Below, one piece after another: positions 1-12,859 of a stretch of DNA of 64,000 bases. The translations under genes and the position numbers were made by a program. The notes under the pieces were generated by a model. That model ran no database searches. It was not told where the DNA came from and saw only the letters and a program-made list of their open reading frames with translations. This DNA is from Roseovarius indicus (GTDB lineage: Bacteria > Pseudomonadota > Alphaproteobacteria > Rhodobacterales > Rhodobacteraceae), in contig NZ_CP031598.1 of the NCBI RefSeq assembly GCF_008728195.1, positions 2,790,001 to 2,854,000 on the forward strand. Reading direction: 5' to 3'. Position 1 is the first letter of the stretch; the number at the start of each line of letters is the position of its first letter.

Positions 1-480
1 TTCGAGGAACAGGGCTTCTCCGTCGTCGGCGCCCACCAGGTTCTGCCCTCGCTCACCGCCGAGGCGGGCCTGCATGTCGGCCCCGATCCCGACGAGACGA
101 CTAAGGCCGATATCACCCGCGCCACCGAAATCCTGCAAGGCATCGCGCCGCTCGACGTGGGGCAGGGCTGCGTCGTCGCCGGTGGCCAGTGCCTCGGCAT
201 CGAAACCGTCCAGGGCACCGACGCGCTGCTGCAATTCGTGGCCGGCACTCCCCCGCAGTTCCGCCGCGACTATCGCGGCGTGCTGGTCAAGGCCGCCAAG
301 GCCGGGCAGGACCTGCGCATCGACATGCCCACCATCGGCCCCCGCACCATCGAGTCCGCCGCAGGCGCCGGGCTTGCGGGCCTCGTCATCGAGGCCGAAA
401 AGGTCATGATCCTAGACCGCGACACCACACTTCAGGCCGCCCGCGACAGCGGCCTCTTCCTTCTCGCAGCGGATATCTAG
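1..480 (+). CDS. lpxI: UDP-2,3-diacylglucosamine diphosphatase LpxI (C-terminal part)
   Basis: The gene enters from the left edge, so only the last 159 residues are present. LpxI hydrolyses UDP-2,3-diacylglucosamine to lipid X in lipid A synthesis, replacing LpxH in many alphaproteobacteria. The visible part carries the family's C-terminal features: the stretch around GQGCVVAGGQCLGIETVQGTD, the VKAAKAGQDLRIDMPTIGP segment and the closing GLVIEAEKV region. The stop codon directly abuts the lpxB start, so the two are cotranscribed and act in consecutive steps. The true start lies outside the window. Confidence 0.93.
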   Translation, partial: FEEQGFSVVGAHQVLPSLTAEAGLHVGPDPDETTKADITRATEILQGIAPLDVGQGCVVAGGQCLGIETVQGTDALLQFVAGTPPQFRRDYRGVLVKAAKAGQDLRIDMPTIGPRTIESAAGAGLAGLVIEAEKVMILDRDTTLQAARDSGLFLLAADI

Positions 481-1635
481 ATGCGCATCTTCCTCATCGC
501 GGGCGAGGCCTCGGGCGACCGGCTCGGCGCCGCGCTCATGGCCGGGCTGAAACAGCTTTCCGCCGATGTCGAGTTCATCGGCATCGGCGGCCCGATGATG
601 GCGGGCGAAGGGTTCAACTCGATCTTCCCGATGGACGACCTCAGCGTGCACGGGCTGGTCGAGGTGCTCAAGCAATACCCCCACCTCCGCCGCCGCCTGC
701 ACGAGGCCGCCGATGCGGTGCTCGCCGCGAATCCCGACGTGCTGATCACCATCGACAGCCCCGATTTCTGCCTCCGCGTCACCAAGATCGTGAAGGCGAA
801 AAGCTCCATCAGAACAGTGCATTACGTGGCGCCCTCCGTGTGGGCCTGGCGCCCCAAGCGCGCCCAACGCATGGCCAGCCACATCGACCAGGTGCTCGCC
901 CTCCTGCCGTTCGAGCCGCCCTACATGGAAGCCGCCGGGATGGAGTGCGATTTCGTCGGCCACCCGGTCGTCAGCGAACCACAGGCCACCCCCGGCCAGA
1001 TCGCCGCCTTCCGGGAAAACCGCGGCCTCGGCGACGCGCCGCTCCTCATGGTCCTTCCCGGCTCCCGCCGCAGCGAGGTGGCCCAGCTCGCGCCCATCTT
1101 CGGCGAGGCGCTGCGCGAGGTCTGCCGTGCGCGCCCCGACCTGCGCATCGTCGTCCCGGCCACCGAGGCCCGCGCCGACCAGATCCGCGAGCTCACCGCC
1201 GACTGGCCCGGCGAGCCGCTCGTCATCGCACCCGATGGCCGCAGCTCCCAGGTCTATACCATTGAAAAGGCGGCTGCTTTCGGCGCCGCCGACCGCGCGC
1301 TCGCAGCCTCCGGCACGGTCTCGCTCGAACTGGCCGCGGCCGGCACGCCGATGCTCATCGCCTATGACGTTCACCCGATCAGCCGGATGATCCTGCAACG
1401 CATGCTGAAGATCGACACGCTGACTTTGGTCAATCTCGTCACCGACACCCGCGCCGTGCCCGAACTCAACGGCGCCCGGTGCCGACCAGAGCTTATCGCC
1501 CCCAAGCTATTGGAATTGCTCGACGATCCCGGCGACCAACCCGACGCGATGAAGCTCACCATGGAACGCCTCGGCAAAGACGGCGAGGCCCCCGGCCTCC
1601 GCGCCGCGAAGGCCGTGCTGAAGCACCTTCAGTAG
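481..1635 (+). CDS. lpxB: Lipid-A-disaccharide synthase
   Basis: LpxB, a GT19 glycosyltransferase, joins lipid X and UDP-2,3-diacylglucosamine into the lipid A disaccharide at the inner membrane face. The 384-residue length is normal. GEASGD sits at residues 8-13, VAPSVWAWR at 116-124, FVGHP at 158-162 and LPGSRRSE at 192-199, all typical of the family. The ATG immediately follows the lpxI stop, so translation is probably coupled. Its 3' end overlaps the convergent ornithine cyclodeaminase-family gene by 7 bp. Confidence 0.97.
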   Translation: MRIFLIAGEASGDRLGAALMAGLKQLSADVEFIGIGGPMMAGEGFNSIFPMDDLSVHGLVEVLKQYPHLRRRLHEAADAVLAANPDVLITIDSPDFCLRVTKIVKAKSSIRTVHYVAPSVWAWRPKRAQRMASHIDQVLALLPFEPPYMEAAGMECDFVGHPVVSEPQATPGQIAAFRENRGLGDAPLLMVLPGSRRSEVAQLAPIFGEALREVCRARPDLRIVVPATEARADQIRELTADWPGEPLVIAPDGRSSQVYTIEKAAAFGAADRALAASGTVSLELAAAGTPMLIAYDVHPISRMILQRMLKIDTLTLVNLVTDTRAVPELNGARCRPELIAPKLLELLDDPGDQPDAMKLTMERLGKDGEAPGLRAAKAVLKHLQ

Positions 1636-2648
1636 AACCGCAGCCGCTGCCCCACGCCCATGTCCTTCGCCTTGGCCAGCATCGCATGCCCCAGCGCGAT
1701 ATCCGACAGCGACAGTCCACGATGCCAGAAGAGGATCGTCTCCTCGGCACTCTCGCGCCCCGGCTTCACCCCGGCCACGATCTGTCCCAACTCCGCATGC
1801 AGCGTCTCCGCCGTCAGCTTGCCCTGATCGACGTGTTCGCGCAGCGCGCCGAACACCCCATGCGCCTGGCCCCAGTCATCCATCACTACCTTGTCCATGA
1901 TATCCGTCAGGTTCAGCTCCACCGCCGACATGGTGCCATACGGCACCACCAGCGCGCCGGGCTTGATCCACTCGGTCTTCAGAAGCGGCTGCGGTTCCGA
2001 CAGGCGTGACGCTTCCACAACGATATCAGCATCTTGCAGGCAGGACTTCCAGTCATTCGTCACGGTGATCTCGCGCCCCAGGTCGGCCCGCAACTGCTCC
2101 GCAAACGCCTCCTGGCTCTCCGGCCGCCGCGAATGCACCCGCACCTCCTCGAAATCGAAGAGGTGACACAGCAGCCGCACGTTCCAATAAGCCGTCCCGC
2201 GCGCCCCGATATGGCCCAGCACCTTCGGCTTCTCCGGCGCCAGGTACTTGGCCCCCAGCGCGGTGATCGCCCCGGTGCGCATCTCGGTAATCCCCGTCGC
2301 GTCGATCAGCGCCTTGGGCGCCCCCATCCGCGGGTCGAACAGCGTCAACAGCCCGTATTCCGAGGGCCGCCCCGATTTGTAGTTGTCGACGAAATCGCCC
2401 ACCACCTTGGTCCCGGCGCTGTCGATCTCGCCACCAATCCAGCCGCGCAGCACGTTGAAATGCCCCTCGACCCCGGCCCGCGGCCGGATATGCATCCGCG
2501 GCTCGATCGACGTCTCGCCCTTGCCCTGCATCCTCAGCGAATCCTCGATCGCCGACAGGATCTCGGCATCGGTGAACCCCAGCGCCTCGATATCGAAGCG
2601 GTTCAGGTAATCGAGGTAAACGGGCGGCGTGGAGGCAGGGGAACTCAT
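1629..2648 (-). CDS. Ornithine cyclodeaminase / mu-crystallin family protein
   Basis: A 339-residue NAD(P)-binding protein of the ornithine cyclodeaminase/mu-crystallin family. Members convert ornithine to proline or act on related amino and imino acids, and the substrate here cannot be read from sequence. Supporting segments are the substrate-side region around GTKVVGDFVDNY, the TGITEMRTGAITALGAKYL helix and a Rossmann region around KVLGHIGARGTAYWNVRLL. The usual glycine-rich GxG(x)QA is altered to GARGTA. The start at 2648 gives MSSPASTPP; a longer frame upstream lacks homology-like character. It is a single gene with no catabolic partner nearby. Confidence 0.82.
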   Translation of the reverse strand: MSSPASTPPVYLDYLNRFDIEALGFTDAEILSAIEDSLRMQGKGETSIEPRMHIRPRAGVEGHFNVLRGWIGGEIDSAGTKVVGDFVDNYKSGRPSEYGLLTLFDPRMGAPKALIDATGITEMRTGAITALGAKYLAPEKPKVLGHIGARGTAYWNVRLLCHLFDFEEVRVHSRRPESQEAFAEQLRADLGREITVTNDWKSCLQDADIVVEASRLSEPQPLLKTEWIKPGALVVPYGTMSAVELNLTDIMDKVVMDDWGQAHGVFGALREHVDQGKLTAETLHAELGQIVAGVKPGRESAEETILFWHRGLSLSDIALGHAMLAKAKDMGVGQRLRFY

Positions 2649-2751
2649 GAGGCAGGGCCTTTTATTATGTATGGACAAAAAGACACTGGCAGCGGCGGCC
2701 CGCCGCGGCAACCCGGAAATGCACAGTTTTCCCGTCCGGCGCGCCGAATGC

Positions 2752-3246
2752 CTATTCGCCGCGCTCCTGCAACGTGATCCAGACGGTTTTGTCGGTATAA
2801 GCCCACCGATCCCGCGCATCGGCCACCCCGGCCGACACCATGGCCGCCGCAACCCCGGCCAGCGATGGTCCGATCACGATCGTCCCGCTGAGCCCCGGAT
2901 ACATCACGCCCTCGGCCATGTAATCCTCGCTCAGGCACCGCACCTGCATCGGCGAGGCGCGGCCCCGCGTGATCGGAAACGCCACCTTCGCCGGCGTCAC
3001 CAGCGTCGCCTTCAACTCCTTCGATTCCAGGACGCAGGTCACCCCGTCTTCCTGCCGGATGAAGCTGCCCTCGGCATCGGTCACCTGCGTTCGGAAGGGC
3101 TTGGTCGTGGTCGTGGCGATGAACGCCGGGTCGACGCCGGGCTTCAGCGCAAACTGCACCGGTTCAGAGGAGATATCGGCGCCACAGGCGGTCAGAACCA
3201 GGGCAAAGGGCAGGCAGGCAAGAAAGCGGATGCGCACGGAAAACAC
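2752..3246 (-). CDS. Small predicted lipoprotein, unknown function
   Basis: A 164-residue protein that I do not recognise. The N-terminus has a basic stretch, a hydrophobic core and a lipobox (LTAC, Cys about residue 22), so it is probably exported and lipid-anchored. A second hydrophobic, Gly/Ala-rich stretch lies around residues 120-140. The start is GTG at 3246, with an alternative GTG nine bases in; neither has a strong Shine-Dalgarno, so the exact start is uncertain. It is transcribed with the same polarity as the upstream mnmA, about 100 bp away. Confidence 0.72.
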   Translation of the reverse strand: MFSVRIRFLACLPFALVLTACGADISSEPVQFALKPGVDPAFIATTTTKPFRTQVTDAEGSFIRQEDGVTCVLESKELKATLVTPAKVAFPITRGRASPMQVRCLSEDYMAEGVMYPGLSGTIVIGPSLAGVAAAMVSAGVADARDRWAYTDKTVWITLQERGE

Positions 3247-3347
3247 CTATCAGGAAAGTATCTATGTGAGACTTTCCCTTGTAAGCTGTTCTTCATGTCC
3301 GGCAAGCGCGGCGGCGTCTCGGGCCCGGCTAACGTCACGGAACCCTC

Positions 3348-4484
3348 TCAGCCCCGCCAGATCCACCCGCCGCCCAGGATACGGCTGCCGCCCGTCTCGT
3401 AGAACACGCAGGCCTGGCCCGGCGACACGCCTTCCTCGGCGGTCAGCAGCTCCACCTCCGCTTCCGTCTCAGAGAGCGGCCGGATGATCGCCTCCCGCGG
3501 CGGCCGGGTCGAGCGGACCTTGACCGACACATGCCATTCGTCCCGCGACGTGAACGCCTCGTCCCCCAGCCAGTTGATCTCGCGCACCGGCACCACGCGG
3601 GTCGCCAGCATCTCCTTCGGCCCCACGATCACCTGCTTGGCGTCCACATCGAGCTTCACCACGTACAAAGGCTCCGACAGCCCGCCGATACCCAAGCCCC
3701 GGCGCTGCCCGATCGTATAATGAATCACGCCCTCATGCTCGCCCAGCACCCGGCCATCCACATGCACGATCTGCCCCGGCTCGGCCGCACCGGGCCGCAG
3801 CTTCTCGATGACGGACGCGTAATTCCCGTTCGGCACGAAGCAGATATCCTGGCTGTCCGGCTTGTCCGCCACCGCCAGCCCGTACCGCGCCGCGAGCTTC
3901 CGCGTCGCATCCTTCGAGGGCAGGTGCCCCAGCGGGAAACGCAGATACTCGAGCTGGTCCGGCGTAGTCGAGAACAGAAAATAGCTCTGGTCGCGGTTCG
4001 CATCCTCGGCGCAATGCAGCTCCGCCCCGGCATCGCCGAGCTTGCGCTGGATGTAATGCCCCGTCGCCATGCAATCGGCATCGAGGTCCTTCGCCGTCTC
4101 CAGCAGGTCCTTGAACTTCACCCGTTCATTGCAGCGGATGCACGGCACCGGCGTCGCCCCGGCAAGATAGCTGTCGGCAAACTCGTCGATCACCGCGTCC
4201 TTGAAGATGTTCTCGTAATCCAGAACGTAATGCGGAAAGCCCATCTCCTCGGCCACCCGGCGGGCGTCGTGAATGTCGACCCCGGCACAGCACGCGCCCT
4301 TCTTCGCCAGCGCCGCCCCGTGGTCATACAATTGCAGCGTCACACCGACCACGTCATAGCCTTCCTCGGCCAGCATCGCCGCCACGACCGATGAATCCAC
4401 GCCGCCCGACATCGCCACGACGACGCGCGTGTCGGCAGGGGCCTTGGGCAGGCCCAGCGAATTCAATTCAGTGTCGAGCGCCAT
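3348..4484 (-). CDS. mnmA: tRNA-specific 2-thiouridylase MnmA
   Basis: MnmA thiolates U34 of tRNA-Lys, -Glu and -Gln using sulfur delivered by a TusA-type relay. The 378-residue protein has the PP-loop SGGVDSS at residues 26-32, the first catalytic cysteine in PCIRCNE (C115) and the second in SQDICFV (C215), followed by the C-terminal beta-barrel region. I chose the start at 4484 (MALDTELNS) because GGAGAGAG precedes it at good spacing; a 22-residue upstream extension is in frame but unlike the family. It is divergent from sciP. Confidence 0.96.
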   Translation of the reverse strand: MALDTELNSLGLPKAPADTRVVVAMSGGVDSSVVAAMLAEEGYDVVGVTLQLYDHGAALAKKGACCAGVDIHDARRVAEEMGFPHYVLDYENIFKDAVIDEFADSYLAGATPVPCIRCNERVKFKDLLETAKDLDADCMATGHYIQRKLGDAGAELHCAEDANRDQSYFLFSTTPDQLEYLRFPLGHLPSKDATRKLAARYGLAVADKPDSQDICFVPNGNYASVIEKLRPGAAEPGQIVHVDGRVLGEHEGVIHYTIGQRRGLGIGGLSEPLYVVKLDVDAKQVIVGPKEMLATRVVPVREINWLGDEAFTSRDEWHVSVKVRSTRPPREAIIRPLSETEAEVELLTAEEGVSPGQACVFYETGGSRILGGGWIWRG

Positions 4485-4606
4485 GTCTCTCTCCGGTCCG
4501 GTTCCGCGGAATATAGGAAAATGCAACACACTCTCAAGTCCCGGTTTCACCGCGCGTTAAGCGGCTGCGGCAACACTCCGGCCCATGAAAGGTAAGGGTG
4601 AGAGTG

Positions 4607-4900
4607 ATGTATCTGAAGAAAGTGCCGGGGCCAAGGGCCGTGAAACTGCCTGATGGAACGATGATGACACGGGCCGACCTGCCGCCGCCCGACACGCGCC
4701 GCTGGGTCGCCTCGCGCAAGCACGCGGTGGTGCGCGGCGTCCTTCACGGCCTGCTGAGCCGCGAGGAGGCCCTCGCGCGCTATGGTCTCAGCCAGGAAGA
4801 ATTCCTCGAATGGGAGAGCGCGCTTTCGACCCATGGCGAGGCCGGTCTGAAAGCGACAAATCGTCTTTCGGGGCACAAAGCCGTGGACAACCAAAAGTAG
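4607..4900 (+). CDS. sciP: DUF1153 protein, SciP-type CtrA antagonist
   Basis: A 97-residue protein beginning MYLKKVPGPRAVKLPDG, the DUF1153 signature, with a helix-turn-helix-like core (RRWVASRKHAVVRGVLHG and SREEALARYGLSQEEF). In Caulobacter the family member SciP binds CtrA-activated promoters and blocks CtrA action. Here it lies 90 bp upstream of ctrA on the same strand, fitting a regulatory pair. A GTG at 4598 is an alternative start; ATG 4607 matches the conserved N-terminus and has AAGG about nine bases upstream. Role by family; the gene name is inferred from family and context. Confidence 0.88.
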   Translation: MYLKKVPGPRAVKLPDGTMMTRADLPPPDTRRWVASRKHAVVRGVLHGLLSREEALARYGLSQEEFLEWESALSTHGEAGLKATNRLSGHKAVDNQK

Positions 4901-4934
4901 AGACCGGTACTATTTCATTCTCGGTAACCTGTAG

Positions 4935-4948
4935 TTAACCATTCTTAG
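4935..4948 (+). promoter_or_regulatory. Candidate CtrA half-site in the ctrA promoter
   Basis: TTAACCAT, the 8-mer CtrA half-site described for Caulobacter, occurs 49 bp upstream of the ctrA start and is followed after six bases by TTAG. Spacing to the second half is one short of the TTAA-N7-TTAA consensus. Autoregulation of ctrA is known in other alphaproteobacteria; here it is an inference. Confidence 0.5.
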
Positions 4949-4990
4949 TCACTACTCGTCTCCGGAAAAGAAGTTATTACGGAGACCGTC

Positions 4991-10013
<5,023 letters not shown>

Positions 10014-10030
10014 GACTTATCCACAGGCAG

Positions 10031-10045
10031 GAACGGAAAAGGAAC
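10031..10045. promoter_or_regulatory. Candidate LexA (SOS) box 1
   Basis: GAAC-N7-GAAC, the reverse orientation of the alphaproteobacterial LexA operator GTTC-N7-GTTC, lies 18 bp after recG and about 150 bp before the 40-residue membrane-peptide gene. Both half-sites are perfect and the spacer is seven bases. Confidence 0.72.
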
Positions 10046-10103
10046 AAAAAGTTTCGTTCCATACCAAAGCCTTACCCGCATTTATCCACAGATGTTCCGG
10101 TAT

Positions 10104-10118
10104 GTTCTCATAAAGTTC
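10104..10118. promoter_or_regulatory. Candidate LexA (SOS) box 2
   Basis: GTTCTCATAAAGTTC is a perfect GTTC-N7-GTTC operator 65 bp upstream of the peptide start. A further GTTC at 10094-10097 precedes it at six-base spacing. Two perfect boxes in one 170-bp gap strongly suggest LexA control of the downstream gene. Confidence 0.8.
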
Positions 10119-10183
10119 TTTACAAACCCTTTCCAAAATGAGAACAAATAAGCAACAAAGCCACACCGGAAAGGAGCCACCCA

Positions 10184-10306
10184 ATGCTCAGCCAGTTCAA
10201 GACAGCCGCCTACCGCTCCCGCGACACGCTTATCGGCGATCTCGTCGGCGGCGCGGCCCTGATGGTCACGCTTCTGGGCGGTCTCTACCTTCCGGGGCTT
10301 CTGTAA
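10184..10306 (+). CDS. 40-residue single-span membrane peptide, predicted SOS-induced
   Basis: A tiny gene preceded by AAAGGAG at nine-base spacing, a strong ribosome site. The peptide has a short basic N-terminus (MLSQFKTAAYRSRD) and one hydrophobic segment (about residues 21-40, ending LYLPGLL) with no cytoplasmic tail. Two LexA-type boxes lie upstream and a strong terminator about 150 bp downstream. In Caulobacter the SOS gene sidA encodes a 29-residue inner-membrane division inhibitor. The parallel is in size, topology and regulation only; I see no sequence match, so the function is a hypothesis. Confidence 0.78.
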   Translation: MLSQFKTAAYRSRDTLIGDLVGGAALMVTLLGGLYLPGLL

Positions 10307-10453
10307 CTCTTCTGCCTGCGACGTTCCTGGCCTGTCGCGCTATCCGCATCGCCTGTCCCCATAGTTTCGATGCGCCGCGCCTGATCACTGTCCCCGGGGG
10401 TCCTGCCTCCCCCCAGATCACCGGACAGGCCGCAACCGGAACCGAGCTTCCTT
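10307..10453 (+). other. 3' untranslated stretch with a GC-rich hairpin
   Basis: This non-coding stretch follows the SOS peptide. It contains a nested hairpin at about 10388-10428: CTGTCC pairs with GGACAG and GGGGG pairs with CCCCC, leaving TCCTGCCT in the apical loop. It could be part of the peptide mRNA or a processed small RNA. I see no separate promoter. Confidence 0.3.
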
Positions 10454-10492
10454 CCGCCGCCGCTTGACCCCCAAGCGTGCGGCGGTTTTTTT
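10454..10492 (+). terminator. Rho-independent terminator
   Basis: CCGCCGC and an adjoining CGCTTG pair with CAAGCG and GCGGCGG across one bulged T, followed by seven T residues. This is the end of the transcript carrying the SOS peptide. Confidence 0.88.
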
Positions 10493-10515
10493 ATGTCAGG
10501 GCAAAGGGTTGCGCG

Positions 10516-10710
10516 TCAATCTTCCGTCTTGGAAGGCCGGTGAATCCACACCGGCACGATGAAGCAGATGCACGCGATCAGGAAGGCAAGGCTGGCAATC
10601 AGCCCCACCGTGTCGCCCGCCGTCCAGGTCGTCCAGGTGAAGGCAATCGCCGACACGGTGAACAGGATCCAGCCGGTGAAATTGAAGGTCCAGACAGTGC
10701 GGGGGGCCAT
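10516..10710 (-). CDS. Small two-span membrane protein, unknown function
   Basis: A 64-residue protein with two hydrophobic helices (about residues 12-27 and 35-54) and a basic, acidic-tipped C-terminus (HRPSKTED). I do not recognise a family. The ATG at 10710 has no obvious strong Shine-Dalgarno. It lies 28 bp downstream of the NifU-like gene on the same strand and may share its transcript. Codon use matches its neighbours. Confidence 0.65.
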   Translation of the reverse strand: MAPRTVWTFNFTGWILFTVSAIAFTWTTWTAGDTVGLIASLAFLIACICFIVPVWIHRPSKTED

Positions 10711-10738
10711 GGCAGTCAGTCAGGTCTTGTCGTGAAAG

Positions 10739-11194
10739 TCAGGCGCAGGAACTCGACGCCTGCGCCGTCTCCAGCGCCTCCACCGTCGCCTCGAGCGTCA
10801 ACATGATCGACGCATGCCGGTTCTTGTAATCCTGCGCCGGGCGCAGAACCTCCAGCCCGTCGAACGGAGCAGGGGGCGTCGGCCCGTCCTGCTTGAGCAT
10901 CGCCTTGAGCGCATCGCGCGCCTCGGTCACCTGCTGCAGGTCACAGCCGATGATATGCGCGCCCACGATACTGGCAGAAGCCTGCCCCAGCGCACAGGCC
11001 TTCACCTCGGCCGCGTAATCGGTGATCTTCGTGCCGTCGGTCTTGATATCGACCGTCACGGTCGACCCGCACAGCGGCGCCCGGCGTTTCACCGTCGCAT
11101 CCGGATCTTCCAGCCGGCCATGATGCGGAATATCCGCCGCCAGCTCCAGAATCCGGGCCGAGTACAATTTGATCAGGTCGGTTTCGCCGCTCAT
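10739..11194 (-). CDS. NifU/SufU-like iron-sulfur scaffold protein with altered third ligand
   Basis: A 151-residue protein of the NifU N-terminal (IscU/SufU) fold, expected to accept sulfur and iron for Fe-S assembly. Two ligand cysteines are recognisable: C42 in APLCGST and C67 in KACALGQAS. At the third position, where family members have RxxC, this protein has R126-H-A-S129, so Ser replaces Cys. Extra cysteines occur at C84 and near the end (C150). Start 11194 has GGAAAGGG upstream; a longer upstream frame is not family-like. Whether it still builds clusters is uncertain. Confidence 0.85.
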   Translation of the reverse strand: MSGETDLIKLYSARILELAADIPHHGRLEDPDATVKRRAPLCGSTVTVDIKTDGTKITDYAAEVKACALGQASASIVGAHIIGCDLQQVTEARDALKAMLKQDGPTPPAPFDGLEVLRPAQDYKNRHASIMLTLEATVEALETAQASSSCA

Positions 11195-11261
11195 GGCTTT
11201 CCCTTTCCGCGTTCCCCCCATAGATAGAGGCGCATGAGGCAGACGGAAAGGGTTTTCCGAC

Positions 11262-11624
11262 ATGGCATTCGACGCAAAGACGCTGAAATTCAACGATGAC
11301 GGCCTGTTACCGGCCATCGCACAAGACGCCGAGACCGGCGAGGTGCTGATGCTCGCCTGGATGAACGCCGAAGCGGTCGAGCGCACCCTCGACACCGGCC
11401 GCGTCACCTATTGGAGCCGCTCGCGCCAGTCCTTCTGGGTCAAGGGCGAAACCAGCGGCCACGTCCAGGAACTGGCGGAGCTTCGCGTCGATTGCGACCG
11501 CGACTGCATCCTCGTCCGGGTCCACCAATACGGGCCCGCCTGCCACACCAACCGGCGCACCTGCTTCTACACCGCCATCGAAGACGGCGAAGAGGTCGAG
11601 CTGATGACGCCGATGGTCGGCTGA
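11262..11624 (+). CDS. hisI: Phosphoribosyl-AMP cyclohydrolase
   Basis: HisI opens the purine ring of phosphoribosyl-AMP in histidine biosynthesis, a cytosolic Zn/Mg enzyme. The 120-residue monofunctional form shows [26 protein letters not shown], the cysteine/aspartate cluster CDRDC and the C-terminal [11 protein letters not shown]. There is no fused HisE domain, as is usual in alphaproteobacteria. No other his gene is near. The stop directly abuts the convergent enolase-family gene. Confidence 0.97.
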   Translation: MAFDAKTLKFNDDGLLPAIAQDAETGEVLMLAWMNAEAVERTLDTGRVTYWSRSRQSFWVKGETSGHVQELAELRVDCDRDCILVRVHQYGPACHTNRRTCFYTAIEDGEEVELMTPMVG

Positions 11625-12752
11625 TCAGCCGGCGTGCGTGCGGTGCCGCTCGGCGGCCGCGGCAATCACGTCTTCCTTCAGCGTGAACCCCAGCCCCGGC
11701 TTGGCCTCCAATGCCAGCCGGCCCTTCTTGGGCGCTAGGTCGGGCGCCTCGACGATATCCTCGGCCAGCAGCTGCCACATGATCTGGTTGCCGTCGTCGA
11801 GGTTCGGAATGGCGCGCGCCGCGTGATGCTCGGCACAGGTGGTGATGCCCGTCGTCATCGAGGAGTGGATGCACAACGGCACCCCCGCCGCCTCGGCCAC
11901 CGCCGCCGCCTTCATCAGCGGCCGCAAGCCCCCGATTTCGCGCGGCCCCACGGCAATCATGTCGGCCCGATGCACGGCGGCCGCCGTATAGACCTCCTGC
12001 AACGTAAACACGCTCTGATCCGCCCCGATCGCGATGGGAGAGCGCGCCGCCACATGCGCCAGCGCCGCCTGAGAGGTGCTGGCGGTCGGCTGCTCGATAT
12101 ACTCGATGTCATAGGGGGCCAGCCGCGCGATCATCCGCAGCGCCACCGACTGATCCCATGCCTCGTTCGCATCGAGCCGCAGCCGGGCCTCCGGCGCCAC
12201 CTCCCGCACGGCACGCACCGCGGCCATGTCATGCTCGGCCCCAACACCCACCTTCAGGTACAATATCGGCTGTCCCTCGGCCACCGCGGCGGCGGCATCC
12301 TCGGCCAGCGCCTCGGGCGTCTTGCCTTGCAGGAAGTGGAAATACCCCACGTCTTTGCGCACCGCCCCGCCAAGCAGATCCCACACCGGCCGGCCCAGAA
12401 CCTTGCCCTGCGCATCCAGCGCGGCCGTCTCAAGAGCGTTCCGCAACTGGTTGAAATATCTCGGCATATTGCCACCGAACACAAGGAAATGCGCGCGATA
12501 GGCGTCCTGCAACCCCTCGGCGATATCGAACACCGACCGCCCCACCAGGCCCCGGCCCAGCTTCTCCAGCACGATCTTCTGCGCATCGGCATCCGGCGCG
12601 GCGGGCGTCTCGCCATAGCCCACCGTGCCATCCTCGCAGGTCATGGTGATCAGGTTGATGGTGAACGCATCCTCGACCCCCTGCGACCAGATGTAGGGCT
12701 GGCGCAACGGAAGGCGCAACGGGGTGGCGGTAACGGAAGAGACAAGGGCCAT
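11625..12752 (-). CDS. Mandelate racemase / muconate lactonizing enzyme family protein
   Basis: A 375-residue member of the enolase superfamily. The barrel metal ligands are present: D in RLDANEAW, E in YIEQP and D in GADQS. The general-base motif, normally KxK, reads YLK, and the opposite side carries a His in CIHSS rather than a muconate-type Lys. These enzymes abstract an alpha proton from carboxylates; the substrate (dipeptide, sugar acid or hydroxyproline derivative) cannot be assigned. ATG 12752 has AGGA eight bases upstream; ATG 12761 is an alternative. It stands alone. Confidence 0.85.
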   Translation of the reverse strand: MALVSSVTATPLRLPLRQPYIWSQGVEDAFTINLITMTCEDGTVGYGETPAAPDADAQKIVLEKLGRGLVGRSVFDIAEGLQDAYRAHFLVFGGNMPRYFNQLRNALETAALDAQGKVLGRPVWDLLGGAVRKDVGYFHFLQGKTPEALAEDAAAAVAEGQPILYLKVGVGAEHDMAAVRAVREVAPEARLRLDANEAWDQSVALRMIARLAPYDIEYIEQPTASTSQAALAHVAARSPIAIGADQSVFTLQEVYTAAAVHRADMIAVGPREIGGLRPLMKAAAVAEAAGVPLCIHSSMTTGITTCAEHHAARAIPNLDDGNQIMWQLLAEDIVEAPDLAPKKGRLALEAKPGLGFTLKEDVIAAAAERHRTHAG

Positions 12753-12859
12753 GGGGCGCATCCTGAAGCAAAGGAATTTCGCCGCAGGCTAGGCCGCGCA
12801 CGTCGCCCCCGAAAGCCCGAAAACGCGCAGACCTGTCGGGTTTGCGACAAAACGAGTCG

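Noticed and set aside
4935..4948. Full CtrA site upstream of ctrA
   Set aside because: The second half is TTAG at six-base rather than TTAA at seven-base spacing, so only a half-site is claimed.
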